64,000 bases of DNA from Chrysomallon squamiferum (Eukaryota > Mollusca > Gastropoda > Neomphalida > Peltospiridae). The stretch spans positions 14,866,956 through 14,930,955 of the forward strand of contig CM022671.1 in NCBI GenBank assembly GCA_012295275.1, written 5' to 3'. The notes beneath the pieces were generated by a model. That model saw only the letters and a program-made list of their open reading frames with translations. It had not been told where the DNA came from and ran no database searches. Shown piece after piece: positions 1 through 14,100 of this stretch (positions within the stretch are counted from its first letter, which is position 1; every line of letters begins with the position of its first letter). A program made the translations under genes and the position numbers.

Positions 1-608
1 GCCAGTTAGCACAGACCATACTTGAACATAAATTTTATAAATTTCCTAGAACCCAGACATAATTAGCCAAATACACTAAAATGAGAGAAATGTGATGGAA
101 CATCACCAAACTAACCTTCCAAAACATACAAACATACTTTTAAAAATATCATCCCAACACATAACCTGAAAATATTTAACTTTTTATTGTTATAGTTTTT
201 ATTAATAAACATTAACAAACCAAAAAAATTCATGAAAATGCAGTGCATTCAAAATGTAAGAAGAAATTGTTTTAAAATATTTTATTTCACTCATTTAGTT
301 CCAATTCATTTCTCTCTGAGAAATATATTCAAACAACATTTGAATGTCACAATGTACAATTTAAATTAATTTGTCCACAAACAGGAATATAAGAATTATT
401 AATATCCAGTTTCCACTTCTATATGCATTTGGCCTGAATTCCTGAAAAACTGGAGTGCTTGTCACATGGAAGATAAAAAAAATAATGTGCTTTAAACAAA
501 TCATAATATCCCAATTAATATTTCATCTATTATTTTCAGCAATAAATAAATTTATAAATATATATACAATGGGATTTGACTGGCACTTTCTTCACATCTA
601 AACAAAAA
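1..608. other. 3' flank of CDC45
   Basis: A+T-rich sequence below the CDC45 stop. Candidate poly(A) signals on the minus strand (AATAAA read from 286 to 281 and from 202 to 197) suggest a 3' UTR of 300-400 nt. I see no other coding sequence. Confidence 0.4.
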
Positions 609-3600
609 CTACTGCAGTAAGCTGATTAACACATCAAAGAATTTGCTTCTGTCTTCAGTTTTCATTTCTATGACTGAAATATGAAAGTGATAAAGATTAG
701 AAATTACACCGAAAGAAAATTTCTATACAACCAATATTTATTCACTCAAAACAAGTAAATACACTATGGTTTCAGCAAGAAGATTCTAAATGAAAAGCTA
801 GGTACTCTAAAATGCATGTCCAAAATCAAGATGTACTTCCCAAATGTTATATTTTATGCTTTTAAAAATGCGTGGTTACAATTACAGACATTTTCTTAAG
901 TTCTGTTCAATTATTAGTTGAATTCATCTAAATTTTTATTAATCATAACATCGAAACTGAAATTACTGAATTAATAATAGAAATATGTCACTGATTATGG
1001 TTATGGAGATGTACTATACATACATATATAATTATCAAGTTTAAATAAGAAACTCTTCAGAATGATATAATATTACAATATAAATGGAACATAGAGACTT
1101 ACTATGAGAATCAAAGTTGTCATGGCGTGTTCGGGTGTTTGTATTTGAAGCTGCCTGTTCAAATGCTTTGCCGAAAAAACTGAAATGCAAATTTTTATCA
1201 AACAAATAACTTCAGCCATAAATCCATAACATATATATATATATACACTTTTTTTTTCAATTAATTCATGTCATAAATATTAATTTGAATGTCCTGCCTA
1301 CATCTGATAAAATAAGGCAAAGAAACAATAAAAAATCAAATAATATTATTACATTTGTCCAAGTTATTCACCTGTGTTTTTGTAGTGATAATTTTCTAAT
1401 TTCTTAGGTCTGTAAATTTTTGTTTTCTTTAACTTTCAGCATGAATAACTAACTATCTTACTTTTTTCTTTCATCATCCAAGTCTAATGGCGGTATTCCT
1501 ATAATCAGTGTTGTTCCTTCTTGCAGATCATTGGGAACACCAATTATCATAGGCAAGCTTTTTGCTCGTTTACTGCGGTTCTGGAAAAATAACAGCAAGT
1601 AAAATTTTAATTAACTGTTTTCTTTAATATTTACTTGAGCAGGAAACAAATTTGTTTGCAGAATTTATCTAACAGACTAAAGATTTTTCATACAAGACTG
1701 GATTATGTTGTAAATTGTAAATGACAAAGATTAAAAAAAATTTTTTTATTTTATAATATAAACCGCCTCAGCGAATTAAATTGTATGTGGTTTATTCATT
1801 AATCTCTATTTTAGCTATAATGCTGATCTGTACTTGTTGCTGTAGTTGCAAGGTAAACACCAGTATATAATAAATATGAAAAGAAAAACAACAAAAAACA
1901 AATAAATGTATAAATATTGAAACATTAACAGCAGAAGAAGATGCCATTTTGGAGACGGTATCTAAGCTGAAAACCTGTATTTTTAACCACCCATAAAGTT
2001 TATCCTCATACATACCATACAGCAGTATGCTTCTAGTGTAAATCTGGCCAGTCTCATTAGACACTGTGGTTTTGCAAAATATTTCACATCAGCTGTTCCC
2101 TGCAAATGGATAAAAAAAATTACTATCACTTTCATTTCTCCTGATTATTATTACCAGTGTTTATTTTATTTGATTTTTAACTTTCGTTTTTTTTTTGAGT
2201 TGGGATGATATGGATGATCAGTAATATAAAAACAATAACTGTTAATTAAACAGACATGATATATAAAACATTTTGAATATATGTGTGTATTATTATATTT
2301 TCTTTACAGTGAGAAAAACATTTCACTTTTTATTTTTATTGTTTATTTTTAGAGGAAGATGAGTTAATAAGTTACCTCTTGGATAAATGCATAAAGAAAT
2401 GGTCCAGCTGAAATTACTTGATGCATGTCCAAAAATATCTGCACTTGAGTCACTGTTGCTTTCAGCTGCTTTTTGGCACTTTCCAGACCCTTTTCTAAAG
2501 CTGACACATTTGATCTAAATAATTTTTCAATTTATAATAAAACAGTATTCCAACATAAGTAGATTTATACTGGAGTATAACAATTTTTCAGTTTATAATA
2601 AAGCAATATTTAAATATAAGTAGGCATATTAAATAATGAGCATAACATTAAATCTACTTAATTCTTTTAAGTAGAAAGACTATTTAGAATAAATGTTTAA
2701 CAAAATGTTGTTGTTATGGTAACAAAAAAATAATAATAAATACTACTCTATTTAATGTAATAAGAAATAAACATTTTGAATGAAAATAAAATAAAATAAT
2801 CAAGTCTATAAACTACCTTTGTAAAATATCTAAGGCATTCAGGAAATTATCTGTAGGCAATTTTCCATTTTCCTGAAAGAAAAGACAGTTGTTTTAACAG
2901 TGAATAAAAGATGACCATAAATATATAAAGGCAATCTATAATATGTAAATGTATTTACTTCAAGAGTCAAGAAAGAAATACTGTTGTATAAACAATCATT
3001 TATTGTTAAAATTAATATTTATCATTACTGTCAAAAATAAGTAAAGATAGCTGAAATTAAAGCGTACTTTGATGATACATATACACTGTATTTCATTCAT
3101 TTAGTAAGATGTATTTGTTGTTGGCCAACAATGAATTAGGGTGATAAAATGATTCGATCATGAGAATACATATTTAGGAAACTCTGTACCACAAATAAAT
3201 TAAAAGTTTTTGAAACCTTCTGTAAAAATTAAAACAATTTTAATGAATAACTTCTACAACATGAGTCTGGATCATGTCAAGTTCATAAAACTGATCTTTT
3301 ATAGAAAAAATATTTTCTTTTAATCAGACAACAGAAAAAAGATTTTCTTTTAATCAGACTACAGAAAAATTATACTTTTAGTTATCATCAGATAATTTTT
3401 TTTTTATTTTTTTTTTATATATATATATAAGACATAAGGTCAAATAATATTGAATTATATCCAAATTAGCTTTAAATTCAGGTTTCACTATATTTAATTT
3501 TAATGCATTAACAAATTATTTTTTAATACAGGCTTCAATAAATGAAAAAATGATGTCTACCACAGATTCTAATGCTGCTCCACAAGCATACACTGCATCT

Positions 3601-6600
3601 GTTGCACACAATTTGTTTTTGAAACCATACTGTGCATAAAATGATGGAAAAACAACATCCTGCATTACAAGGCTGAAAACAAACAAAAAATCATTCAACT
3701 CTTCAGATACATCATTATATAAAATTGTTGTACTTTAAACAGGTTTATGATAAACACAGAAAGAATTATTCCTATCTTACAAACATTTTTTTTTTCATTG
3801 TAAGTTATTTGTCTTGAAATGTTTCATTGATTGCAACATTTTATTTAATGTTATCTTCATTTTACTTCAGTTCTGCTGAAAAATAAACAAAGTCAAGCTA
3901 TTAAAATACCCATATTTAGTCATGTGTTCCTGCATCATTGACTTAATGTTTCCTTTTATTTCAGTGTCCATTGATGTAAATTTCTGCTTGCACTGATTTA
4001 ATGGCAATCTGAAAAACAAAAGCATTTGAGTACTGAACAGGCAAATTTTATTTTACACTTTCTTACAAACATATATGTCCATTTGTCTAAATCCTCCATT
4101 GATTATGGAAACATTTTATTTCAACTAGTGGAATCTGTGTCCACATAGTTATGGCCCTTTTATACTTCTCTGTTTTGCTTCTGTTCTCATCATGGATTTA
4201 TTATGATATAAACATTTGTGTGCTTATATCCAGTTATTCCAAATTAGTTTTAATGGTCAGATGACTTGCCTTCAGTCTACTTACTTACTGTAATTAATTT
4301 AAAATTTAACTTCTTTTTTTTTTTAACTGAGAAAGGAAGAAAAAAAAAAAAAAAAAATCAACTTAATGTAATTACACTTATTTTAAATCAAGCAATTAAC
4401 TTCTCATTTTTAATACTGAAGAAAAAATTCTCTACCCCATTTCTGCAAGGAATTCATACAACCGCTTCTGTCCTTTCAGCGTCCACACCTTGAACTTGCA
4501 AGCAGTGTTGATAGAATGACACAAACTGTCAAACAGTGACCAGTGTCGGTAAAGTGATAAATGCAACTCTTCATCAAACACAACCTTCAAACAGTTTATG
4601 GACTGCGTGTTTTCCTCATCATCTGCTCTTTAAAAAGAAAAAAAAAAGACTGATAATTAAAAAAAAAATGTTATGCCTTGTTGTATGGAATTTCTGATAA
4701 TGACTGATTTTAAACATGGAATATGGAGAATCTACTGTGAGATCATGATATGAGACAACAGAGACACAAAAATATAAGAGTTTATGTAAGAGAGAGACTT
4801 GGGAGTAAACAGACATAAGAGTTTGTGTCTTAATATGGAGATCTGTCCTGGATACATGGAACATTTTAAAACATTGTTAAAAAACTAATTGTTTAATGAA
4901 TAATCTGCGAGTTTTAGCATTTATTTAGATTATAAGAAAAATAAAATGTTTAAACTTGGGTTTTGTTGTTTCTTAACACACACTGTTCAATTTTTATGTG
5001 ACAAAAATCTAAGATATTTTTCAAACAATTATTTACAATTTTTAATCACTGATGAACTGATAATTCAGGTTTAATAATACAAAAATAAAATTAAATGTTT
5101 CAGTGTGTTCCTAATAAATAGAAATATCATTTGGTATACTGCTTGTTTATCAAATGATTCAGAACTTTACTTGGTATACTGCTTGTTTATCAAATGATAA
5201 ATTAACTTACCTGTGGTTATGTCTGGACACATGAGATTGCAGAGCAATGATGTCTTCCATATATTTCTCTCTTGTTGTTTTAAACTGAGCATACTGATCT
5301 GAAACTCCTATCACTGACAACCTATTAATAGATTAAAAAAAAAAAGTAATACATTTGAAGTAACAACCTTTCTGTTTAAATGGTGAGTGTAGTTTTGTCT
5401 TCTAAAACATCTATAGTTTTTTCTCTATTTCCACATTTAAAAAAAATATGAATCCTGAATCTTACCATAGTAAGTCATTGGTATCTTTAGACATTTTCCA
5501 AGCTAACTCAAACATAAGCAGAGCAGCCTGAAAAAGAAATGGTACAAAAACTAAAAAAAGAATAGAAATTAGTAAAGAAAATGCTATATAATTTATACAA
5601 AACATGTCTTGAAAATTTGTTTCAAAAAGATGTTCCAGTCTAAAAATAGCAGTACTTAAGTTTCTTACAGTCAGAAATATAAATTTATTTAAACATCAGA
5701 ACAGATCTGTCACTTTTTTATTTATGAATTTATACACCAATTGTATTCTATATATTTATTATTATTAACATGTAAAAACATTTTGTTTCTTTTGTATTTT
5801 CAATTCACTTCAGAAAATAATGTGAACTACCTGAGTTCTCAATTTGGACACAGTAAAATGTGCTAATAATATGAATTAGCACAATGGGTATTTATATTTT
5901 GATGAAAGACAGGTTGTAATTATTCATAGTTTCATCATAACAGGAGAATCTAGGTGTAATAACTGTACCATAATTGTAAATGTAATTACTTACTGACGTT
6001 CCATAATAGGTAAACTTAGAATAGTCAAACAGTATTTTAGTCCTAAAAAAAAAATATTTTTTAAGATATATATATATACGCACAGACACACACACATATA
6101 CATATAATTTGATCGCATACAATATAACATTCAGATATAAGTAACATGCTGTTTGAAACAAACAAACACTAAATATTACTTAAAAACAACTAAGAAAACA
6201 AAATTAAATACCACTATTTAGAAATGCTCATATAAATTCAGAAATTACACATGACAAAAATCAAATGAAATTGATGTTTCCCCATCACTTTTTCTTCTTT
6301 TTCATTTTAATAAAATATTATAAAATTATCTTATATAAAATTCAAATACTTTTATTACATTACTTTTTATCACATGCTTCTCATACCGTTTAGAAGTTAA
6401 AATAAAAATAAAATTTAAAAACATATCATTAAAGCAGTTTAAAACATTTTAAAAAATTAAAACAAAAACAAACAGTAACCTGTCTTCATGCCATAATCGT
6501 TTTTCTCTTCGTCTGTCTAGAGCAACTTCATCAAGTTTTTTTCGTTTTCCTGGATTACTGGCATCACTATCATCAGATTCATCATTTGACTAGAGAAAAG

Positions 6601-9557
6601 GCAAACAACTCAAAATTATTAATTTAAAAAAAAGATAGTCAAAAAGTAAAGTAAAGATTTCTAAATACAGGATAATTAATGTTTAGAACTGTGCATTTAT
6701 AATGAACAGATTCTGTAGCATAATTTTATATCAGTTAAAAAAAAAAAAAAAAAAAAAAAATGTTTCTAAAAACATCATCAAAATTTATGTACAGTTTTGA
6801 ATGTTAATAATATAAATTAGAAAATATGTTTAGAAAACCCTGCCTTTTTGTTATAGGAAAAGTACAAAATATTCTGAAACATTACATATGGAACTAAGTA
6901 TCTTTTATCTTAAACTAACCTCATCATCTCTAAACACTGTGTCATATTCAGGTATGTCAGTGAATTCCTCTTGCTTCATCAACAGTTTCACCTGAACTGC
7001 ATTGTATACGTTGTGAATATCTACAGGTCTGTGACTAAGACATTACATTTAAGAAAAAAATAATACATTTGTAAATCACTGGTAAATCTAGCCCTTTAAT
7101 CAAGTTTGCAGATATATATTTATTTTAAAAAAACACTAATCTCATTTTATTTCACATTCAGTTTTAAAGGCCAAATATCATAAATATTTAATACTTGTCA
7201 ACATAAAAATTACTAATTTCCTTTCCAAATACAATGATTGTTCTACATGAACAAGATTACTTTGAAAGAAAGATTACAGATTGGTAGGATTATGACTTAT
7301 ATAGAATGCACCTATAATCGAAAGTAAAGCTTAAAAATCTGTTTCCATTTGTATTTGCATTTATTTTTTAAAAATGAAGAAAATTATATAAATGTTTGTT
7401 ATATCAAGGTTTTTTTTAAACAAATTTATTACCAAATGGTCAATGTGTTTCAATAATTTTATTTATCTGACTTATAATTAACTAAATGTAAAGGAATTAA
7501 AAAAATTAAAGACATCAATAAACAGCTAATTTTTTTGTTGGATAGACAGATATTTAAGAAAATTTAAAAGTTAAAAAAAAGAAAAGTTACATCAACCAAA
7601 CCTGTCACATATGTAAAATCGAATGTATTCTTCTGGTTGCAGCATTTCTACAATGTCTACTGTAGCACCACAGTTGATCAAGACAACATGTTTTACCTGC
7701 AAAATAAATAACAAAAACATTAAAAGACTAATTACAAAAATATTTATTTAAATTATTTTAAATGTCCATGTTTCTGTTTTTGAAAATGATAAATTTTTGG
7801 CCAAGACACAGTTCTTCAGTAACTCAGATTCACTTTTACTCACTATAAACAAAAGATGAAATGGTATGATAAATGTCATATTTTTATACAAGATGGCCAT
7901 AAATATCAAATCGTCTTGAAATCTTGTTTTGATAATCCCAATGTCAGATAACTAACTATATAGGATGATGAAATTACTGAAACCAGAGATAACCAGCAGA
8001 TGTATGTAAAATACTTTAATATCTATTAGTCTGATTTCTTTATTTGTCCATTTCTTAATTTTATATTTTTACTCTATTTTTGTCTTTTATTAACACTCAT
8101 TACAGTAAAACATTAACTACTACTTTCGCTGTTTGATTTTATGAAGTGTTTTAAACAGTAATAGTATTATTTATAATTATCTGTTTAAATAACAAAGATT
8201 TAAGTGCTGGATGTAGAAAATTAATATTTGACTCATACATTTCTAATTAATTTTTCAGAGTAAAACTGGTATTCAAATTTCTGGTTTTCTGACATTTTCA
8301 TATTGTTAATAAAATGACATAAATTATTATAAATTTGATTTTTTGTAAAAATGCATACAAACCCTTTCTGTGTTTTCCACAAAGGCTCTTTCTAGATCTT
8401 CATATCCAGTGATGGGCACAATCGTGTACAGAATATGATCACACTGAAACAAGTACTGAAAAAGAAGAGAGCATGTATAATAATATTATAAAACAGAGAT
8501 GTCAATTTAACAATTAATTATAATTATTCAATTGATTATATTCATTTCCATTTATTACAAATTCACAAATTTACGAACAGAACTGTGTGAAATGTATAAA
8601 TGAAGTAAAATATTGTAAATACAGACATTCTGCACAAATGAAGATTATAAATTATCCAGGAATGTTTTGATGCTGATAAATTTAAAACTGTTTCTGAATA
8701 AAAATAAAATAAAACATCAACCATTTTAAAATATGTATTTCATATGTCCTTATTGTTATCGTATGTCTTTCAAGAAAAAATGTAAAAATTATTTTTCCAA
8801 ATCGTAATTATATTACAATGTTTCCATTGATTATTAATTCCCAGTTATTTCTTAAATACTGTTGTACTAGTAGCATACCTGCAGTATTTTACAAGCACAC
8901 AGAGCGTCAACTTCAAATGACACCAGAACAAGAACTCTCTGGAAGAAAAAAAAAAAAAAAAATTAACACACACGCACACCCACACCACTCAAAGAAACTC
9001 AAACTGCGTACAAAAACGATGATCTTAGTTTGATTTAAAAGTCCAAATGTACAAGTTCACTTAAAGAATCGTATTAAAAAGGACATCATCTTCTTTATAT
9101 TTATAGCTGAGATAACTCAGTAAAAGTATTTTCGAGATATGTCAACATGACTAAAGTCCCGTCAATTTCATACTCATCAGTCTCATGATATGATGATACT
9201 GATATATTGCTTACACTAAGAAGATGAATATCAGCTGATCCTACAGCACTACTGCTAGTTCCTTTTAAACGGACACCATTTTTACACACGTTTTTATTAT
9301 CCATAATCATTTAATATAAAAAAAATAATAATAATAATAATAAAGTACAAAAATTCTTTGACAGATATTCTGCTGCTTAATCTTAGTTAACAAATTTGGC
9401 GCTACAAGTAAACTACACAGATTTAATATGATTCAATAGCTACTTTTAAAATTATTCAGAGATTATAATTATTATCATTTACGATGTTTCAAACATGTCA
9501 ACAGACCTGGTGTTGTATGGCATCGTAGAAACCCTGTTTCAGATCTTTCACAAACAT
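609..9557 (-). CDS. CDC45: CDC45, replication fork helicase (CMG) subunit, 18 coding exons
   Basis: CDC45 joins MCM2-7 and GINS in the CMG helicase that unwinds DNA at nuclear replication forks. Exons, 5' to 3' on the minus strand: 9557-9507, 8938-8879, 8455-8363, 7696-7602, 7034-6920, 6589-6480, 6042-5994, 5527-5466, 5321-5211, 4627-4436, 4008-3910, 3672-3561, 2872-2817, 2514-2376, 2099-2016, 1580-1462, 1179-1103, 673-609. All introns are GT-AG, phases agree, and the CDS is 1689 nt (562 aa; human 566). Landmarks: start MFVKDLKQGFYDAIQ, the DHH-family core LVSFEVDALCACKILQ, an acidic stretch (residues ~145-175), WHED..LFDYSKFTYYGTS, RHWSLFDSLCHS, YGFKNKLCATDAVYA, and the C-terminal end DRSKFFDVLISLLQ. 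The start is the only Met giving the canonical N-terminus. The donor after exon 12 (gtagac) is weak; read-through would end in a stop 14 codons later. The gene diverges from UFD1. Identity is clear from the protein; exon edges are by inspection. Confidence 0.95.
5131..5198. repeat. Two direct copies of a 28-mer, 40 bp apart, in a CDC45 intron
   Basis: ttggtatactgcttgtttat plus caaatgat occurs at 5131-5158 and 5171-5198. The second copy ends 12 nt from the donor of the 5321-5211 exon. Confidence 0.9.
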
Positions 9558-11172
9558 TTCTGGTTTAACAATTTTACAAAATCAACTTTACCGCGCTTTC
9601 CGCAACAATTTTCTTTGGTTGTTTCCCCCACTGTAAACTGCGTGTGTGTTTTAACAAATTATTTAAAAAGAAAAAATTAAAATTAAAAATTTATATAATA
9701 AAATCAATTATGAACTGACTAAAAAATACAAAAACAAGTAAAATAAATAAATAAAAAAAATTAAAAAATTCTCGTTCTAATAAAAATAGTCTTAATGACG
9801 TTAGAGAACAACAGCAGGCGTTGTGAAATCGGCGAACAGTTTATCGTTCGTCAGATCTGCAAAGAAATCTTTCCAGTTTGAAGAGCATATTAAACTTCAA
9901 GGAAATGGACAGTATTTTTACAACAAAATAAAGCACATTCACTTCTGAATTATATATATATCAAAAATAATCAATAAAGAAATCACAGAAAAATGAAAAA
10001 ATATTTAAGAAACGCGGTGCTGGTTTGCTGTTCGTTTATTAATCAATTTAATGCGCACTGGACATTGCTATTTTGGTTTCATAACACAACGTATTCTATA
10101 AGACTACAGTGGTGACCAGTATTAAATTCGTAAATACTTAATCACCATGTTTGCATATAAATAGGCATGGCATGTAAAATGCTTTTATGCGCACCCCTTT
10201 CTGGAGATTACTGATGAAATAATAATATTTATTAACTAATTACGATGCTTTACTTCAATCTGTAATTTTCAAAGATAGCAAACTGCTAGTATTCATACGA
10301 GATACAGATAAAGATTAGGATAGTTTTAGTTTGAAAACAAAACTTATATAAACCCCTATACATATTGATGCTTCAATGAAAAGGAAACATATTAACAAAT
10401 AATGTACTTTCTTTTATAGTTCTTTCCTATGATACGGTGTTTCGGTTAACCAGTCGATAATTCTTTGACTTAAATGTTCTAAATGCCTGCTGGAATTAGT
10501 CGCTTATTTTTTAATTTAGAAATGACGACGTTTCATAAATTCCAACAAATCAGGAAGTAAATAAATTCATGGCAGAGCTGATTAAGGCTTTTGTAACAAG
10601 ATTTTTACCGTTATTACACATTTACCCAAGATTATAAATTGGAATCAACAATGGTTTGTATATTTTACTGTGGTTCTTTTGTTTCCTTTTTAAATTTATA
10701 CTGATGGTCGCTAATTTTTGAGTTCACTATTCAGGTTTCTCTGCTTGTTTTCTAATTTTTATTCTGATAAATGTTTGTATTATTTACATTCGAAAATGAA
10801 ATTAAGAAAGTTTAGGATTTACCGTATGGTTGAATAGTCAATTAAAATATTAACCTAATAAAGAAAAAAACTACTAGTACTACTATTATAATTATAAGTA
10901 AATAAATAAATAGTTTGACATAAAAATTAATGTAAATTAATTTGTTTTTTTCATTTAATCAGCATAAAATACGTGTGAATGTTGTGTAATGTTTATGTGC
11001 ATATCTCTTTTGTCTCTCTTTTTGATAACTGCTGGAAGTAATTCACTAAGATTCTGCAAATTATTTAATTCAAAAGGAATGTTAATCTGAATAGTAATAA
11101 TAAGAAGAAGAAGAAGAAGAAGAAATGTTTGTTTAGAGTACATATGTGTTCTTTTTTCTCTCTGTTTTACAG
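9558..11172. promoter_or_regulatory. Divergent promoter region between CDC45 and UFD1, with the unresolved UFD1 first exon
   Basis: The 1.6 kb between the CDC45 ATG and the first certain UFD1 exon must hold both 5' UTRs and both promoters. The stretch at about 9800-9900 is less A+T-rich, with several CG dinucleotides, and is the best visible candidate for the shared core promoter. No TATA box can be assigned with confidence in such A+T-rich DNA. UFD1 start-exon candidates are at 10651 and 10771. A short GAA/AGA tract sits at about 11105-11124. Confidence 0.45.
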
Positions 11173-14100
11173 TTTGGTTTTGGTCATATGTTCCCTGAAG
11201 TGGGCCGTGTTTTCCAGACAACATATAGATGTTACTCCGTCACAATGCTTGGAGACAGGGAGGATGTGGAGCGGGGCGGCAAAAGTTTGTATAGAGTTGT
11301 ATTTCACTTGTATTTTATTTTCTAACATTTATAAGTGTCTAAGGCATAATTCTGGTAAAATAATATTTAAATTTATATAAAAACATTGTTTATAGATATA
11401 TATAGTATGTATTTATTTAGATATGATTATTAAAAAAAATTATGTGTTCAGTATAGAGAGTTTTGTCTTAATGAATTTATTTTTCTCCTCCAGTTATTAT
11501 GCCACCATCTGCCCTGGATCAGCTAAGTATGTTATTCTTTTCCTTGTTATTTTAACGACAAATGACAGACTAAAAGTTTATAATACTAAGATATAACATA
11601 TTTGTAGTAATTAAAAAAAAAAGTATAATAAATAATTTCAATTTTTACTTTTTAATTAAAAAATAGCAGTTATTTCCAGTAGCTATAAAAATATTGTTTA
11701 TATTTTTTTACTTAAAGAAGCAGAGTTTTTAAACTTGTTTTTATTATTACCTGTTTTGTTTTGCAAACTATTTAGAGTATCTTCAGACATTTTTCCCTAT
11801 TAACTATTTTTAATTTTCCACAAGAGATTTATTAATAACATGATTTAAGATAACTTCAGAAATGATAATTCTGAAAATAATGTTTTTATGAATTTTCAGC
11901 ACGTTTAAACATTCAGTATCCAATGTTATTCAAACTTGTGAACAAGAAGCATAACAGGGAAACACATTGTGGAGTTTTAGAGTTTGTGGCTGATGAAGGA
12001 AGAATATATATTCCTTACTGGGTAAGCCCTTTTGTATTACCATTTACATTAATCGTCATGTATAAAACATTTTGAGACACTGAATATGACCTGAAAACGG
12101 GTGAACAGCAACAGGCATATGTCACACATTCTGTGATATATTATTTTATTATTCAATATTTGTGATAAAAAGAATAGTTGACTATTATAAGATATATTCT
12201 TAATATTTATATTTAAAAGACCTTCATATCTCTTTTTTCAGCTTTTTGAAAATGTATTACTGTTTACCATTATTTATTATTTATTCTTATTATTATTACT
12301 TTTCTTCTTTTTTTTCAGTATTATAATTTATTTGATGTTAGTGAACATGCAGTTTTCTTTTATTAAATTATAGATGATGAGAAATTTGTTGTTGGATGAA
12401 GGAGGACTAGTTCAGATTGATAATGTTTCTCTGTCTGTAGCCACATTTGCTAAGTTTCAGCCACAGTGTGTTGACTTCCTGGACATAACCAATCCTAAAG
12501 CAGTGTATCCTTCTTTTCAGTTGTATATAATATGCATTACTTGATTCAAGAACCAGAATAATTCTCTGTAGGTTTCTGAAAAGGCAGCCAGCATATATCG
12601 ATAAGAAAAATAAAAGTTTAAAAATTCAAAATTTCATTTCTAATAAATTCAGGAAAATATTATTTCTGTCACTGGATTCATAAAAAATAAAAAATAATAA
12701 TAATAAAAAATTCTTCTTGAAATATCACCTGCTCTTTCTTTTTAACCAGAAAGAATCATTTTTGAATCCCTAATGAAATGTCCAGTAGTGTTCAGTTTTA
12801 AATATAACCCATAGATATGGGAAGCACAGATTTATAGTCTTGGACGATCCTGAAAATGTATCGTATTGAACTACAGTTTAAAATTATTACATTCAGTGTG
12901 TTAAATAAATTCATTCACTATTGTGATTATTATATTTTGCAATATTCTTCACAACTTTTCTTCTCTTTTTTGCTTCATTTTATTGACATTGTTGTTGTCT
13001 ATAATCAGATTTAAGTCTATTTAACAAACTTTTTACTATAAATCTTAACTGAATACAGATTGGAAAATGCCTTGAGAAACTTTGCCTGTCTCACTGCAGG
13101 AGATGTAATAGCTATTAAATACAATGACAAAGTAAATCATTTAAAATCTTTTTTCCATGAAACCAACAAGTGATAGGAAAAAATCCATAATGATAATTAC
13201 AGAGAAATATAAATTTTTTATGTTCTATTACTTAATATATTGTGGTGAATAATTAATTATTATAAACATGTGAACACAATGCAATATCTGCCTCATCATT
13301 TGAGTTTGTTTTACAATTTAAATTTTTGTGTAGAGGAATTGGTACTGAACTTTAGTAGGATCGTTTTTAATTATGTAAATTTTGCAATATTTATGTAATT
13401 AATAAAAATTGATAATTATTCTGTAAATGCTGTGAAACTTATTTACCTTTTTTTTCCACATAAAGTGGTATAATAATAAAAACACATATTAAAAAAACAT
13501 TTACTTTAGATATATGAATTGTGTGTCTTGGAAACCAAACCAGGAACAGCAGTTTCAATCATTGAATGTGACATGAATGTAAGTAATATAAACTCCATTC
13601 AAACAACGGATTAGATTCAATTCACTTTGTGTATGTGTATGAATATAACAATAAATAGGATTTTTAATTCTTTCCTTTTTTTAAATTTAACAAACAAAAT
13701 ATTTGTTTTCTGTTTTTATCTGTTTGGATTTAAAATTCTGACATATCAAATATAAAAATTAATGAAAAGAAACAGGCATATCATTTTTAATATTAATATG
13801 ATTAAAAACACAGGAACCATTGCATTTGAAATAAGAAACTGCATTTGTTATGGGTAGATGAGTAGCTTTTTCCATAGTCTCACAGCTGTATTTCATTTTC
13901 ATCTTTAGGTTGACTTTGCACCCCCAGTAGGTTATCAAGAACCAAAACATCAAAGACCTCATGATGCTACAGATTTGGAAACTGACAGTGCAGTAAGTTT
14001 GAACAATTTGAACCAAATAATCCTAATTTGTTAGTTCTTTTTTCTTCTTTTTTTTTCTTACTTATTTTTCAACATTGTGGCTATGGAATTAAGAACTCAA

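Noticed and set aside
9101-9310. 69-codon open frame on the minus strand with fairly balanced composition, in CDC45 intron 1
   Set aside because: The CDC45 exons on both sides (9507-9557 and 8879-8938) join in phase without it, and it resembles no CDC45 segment or other family I know.
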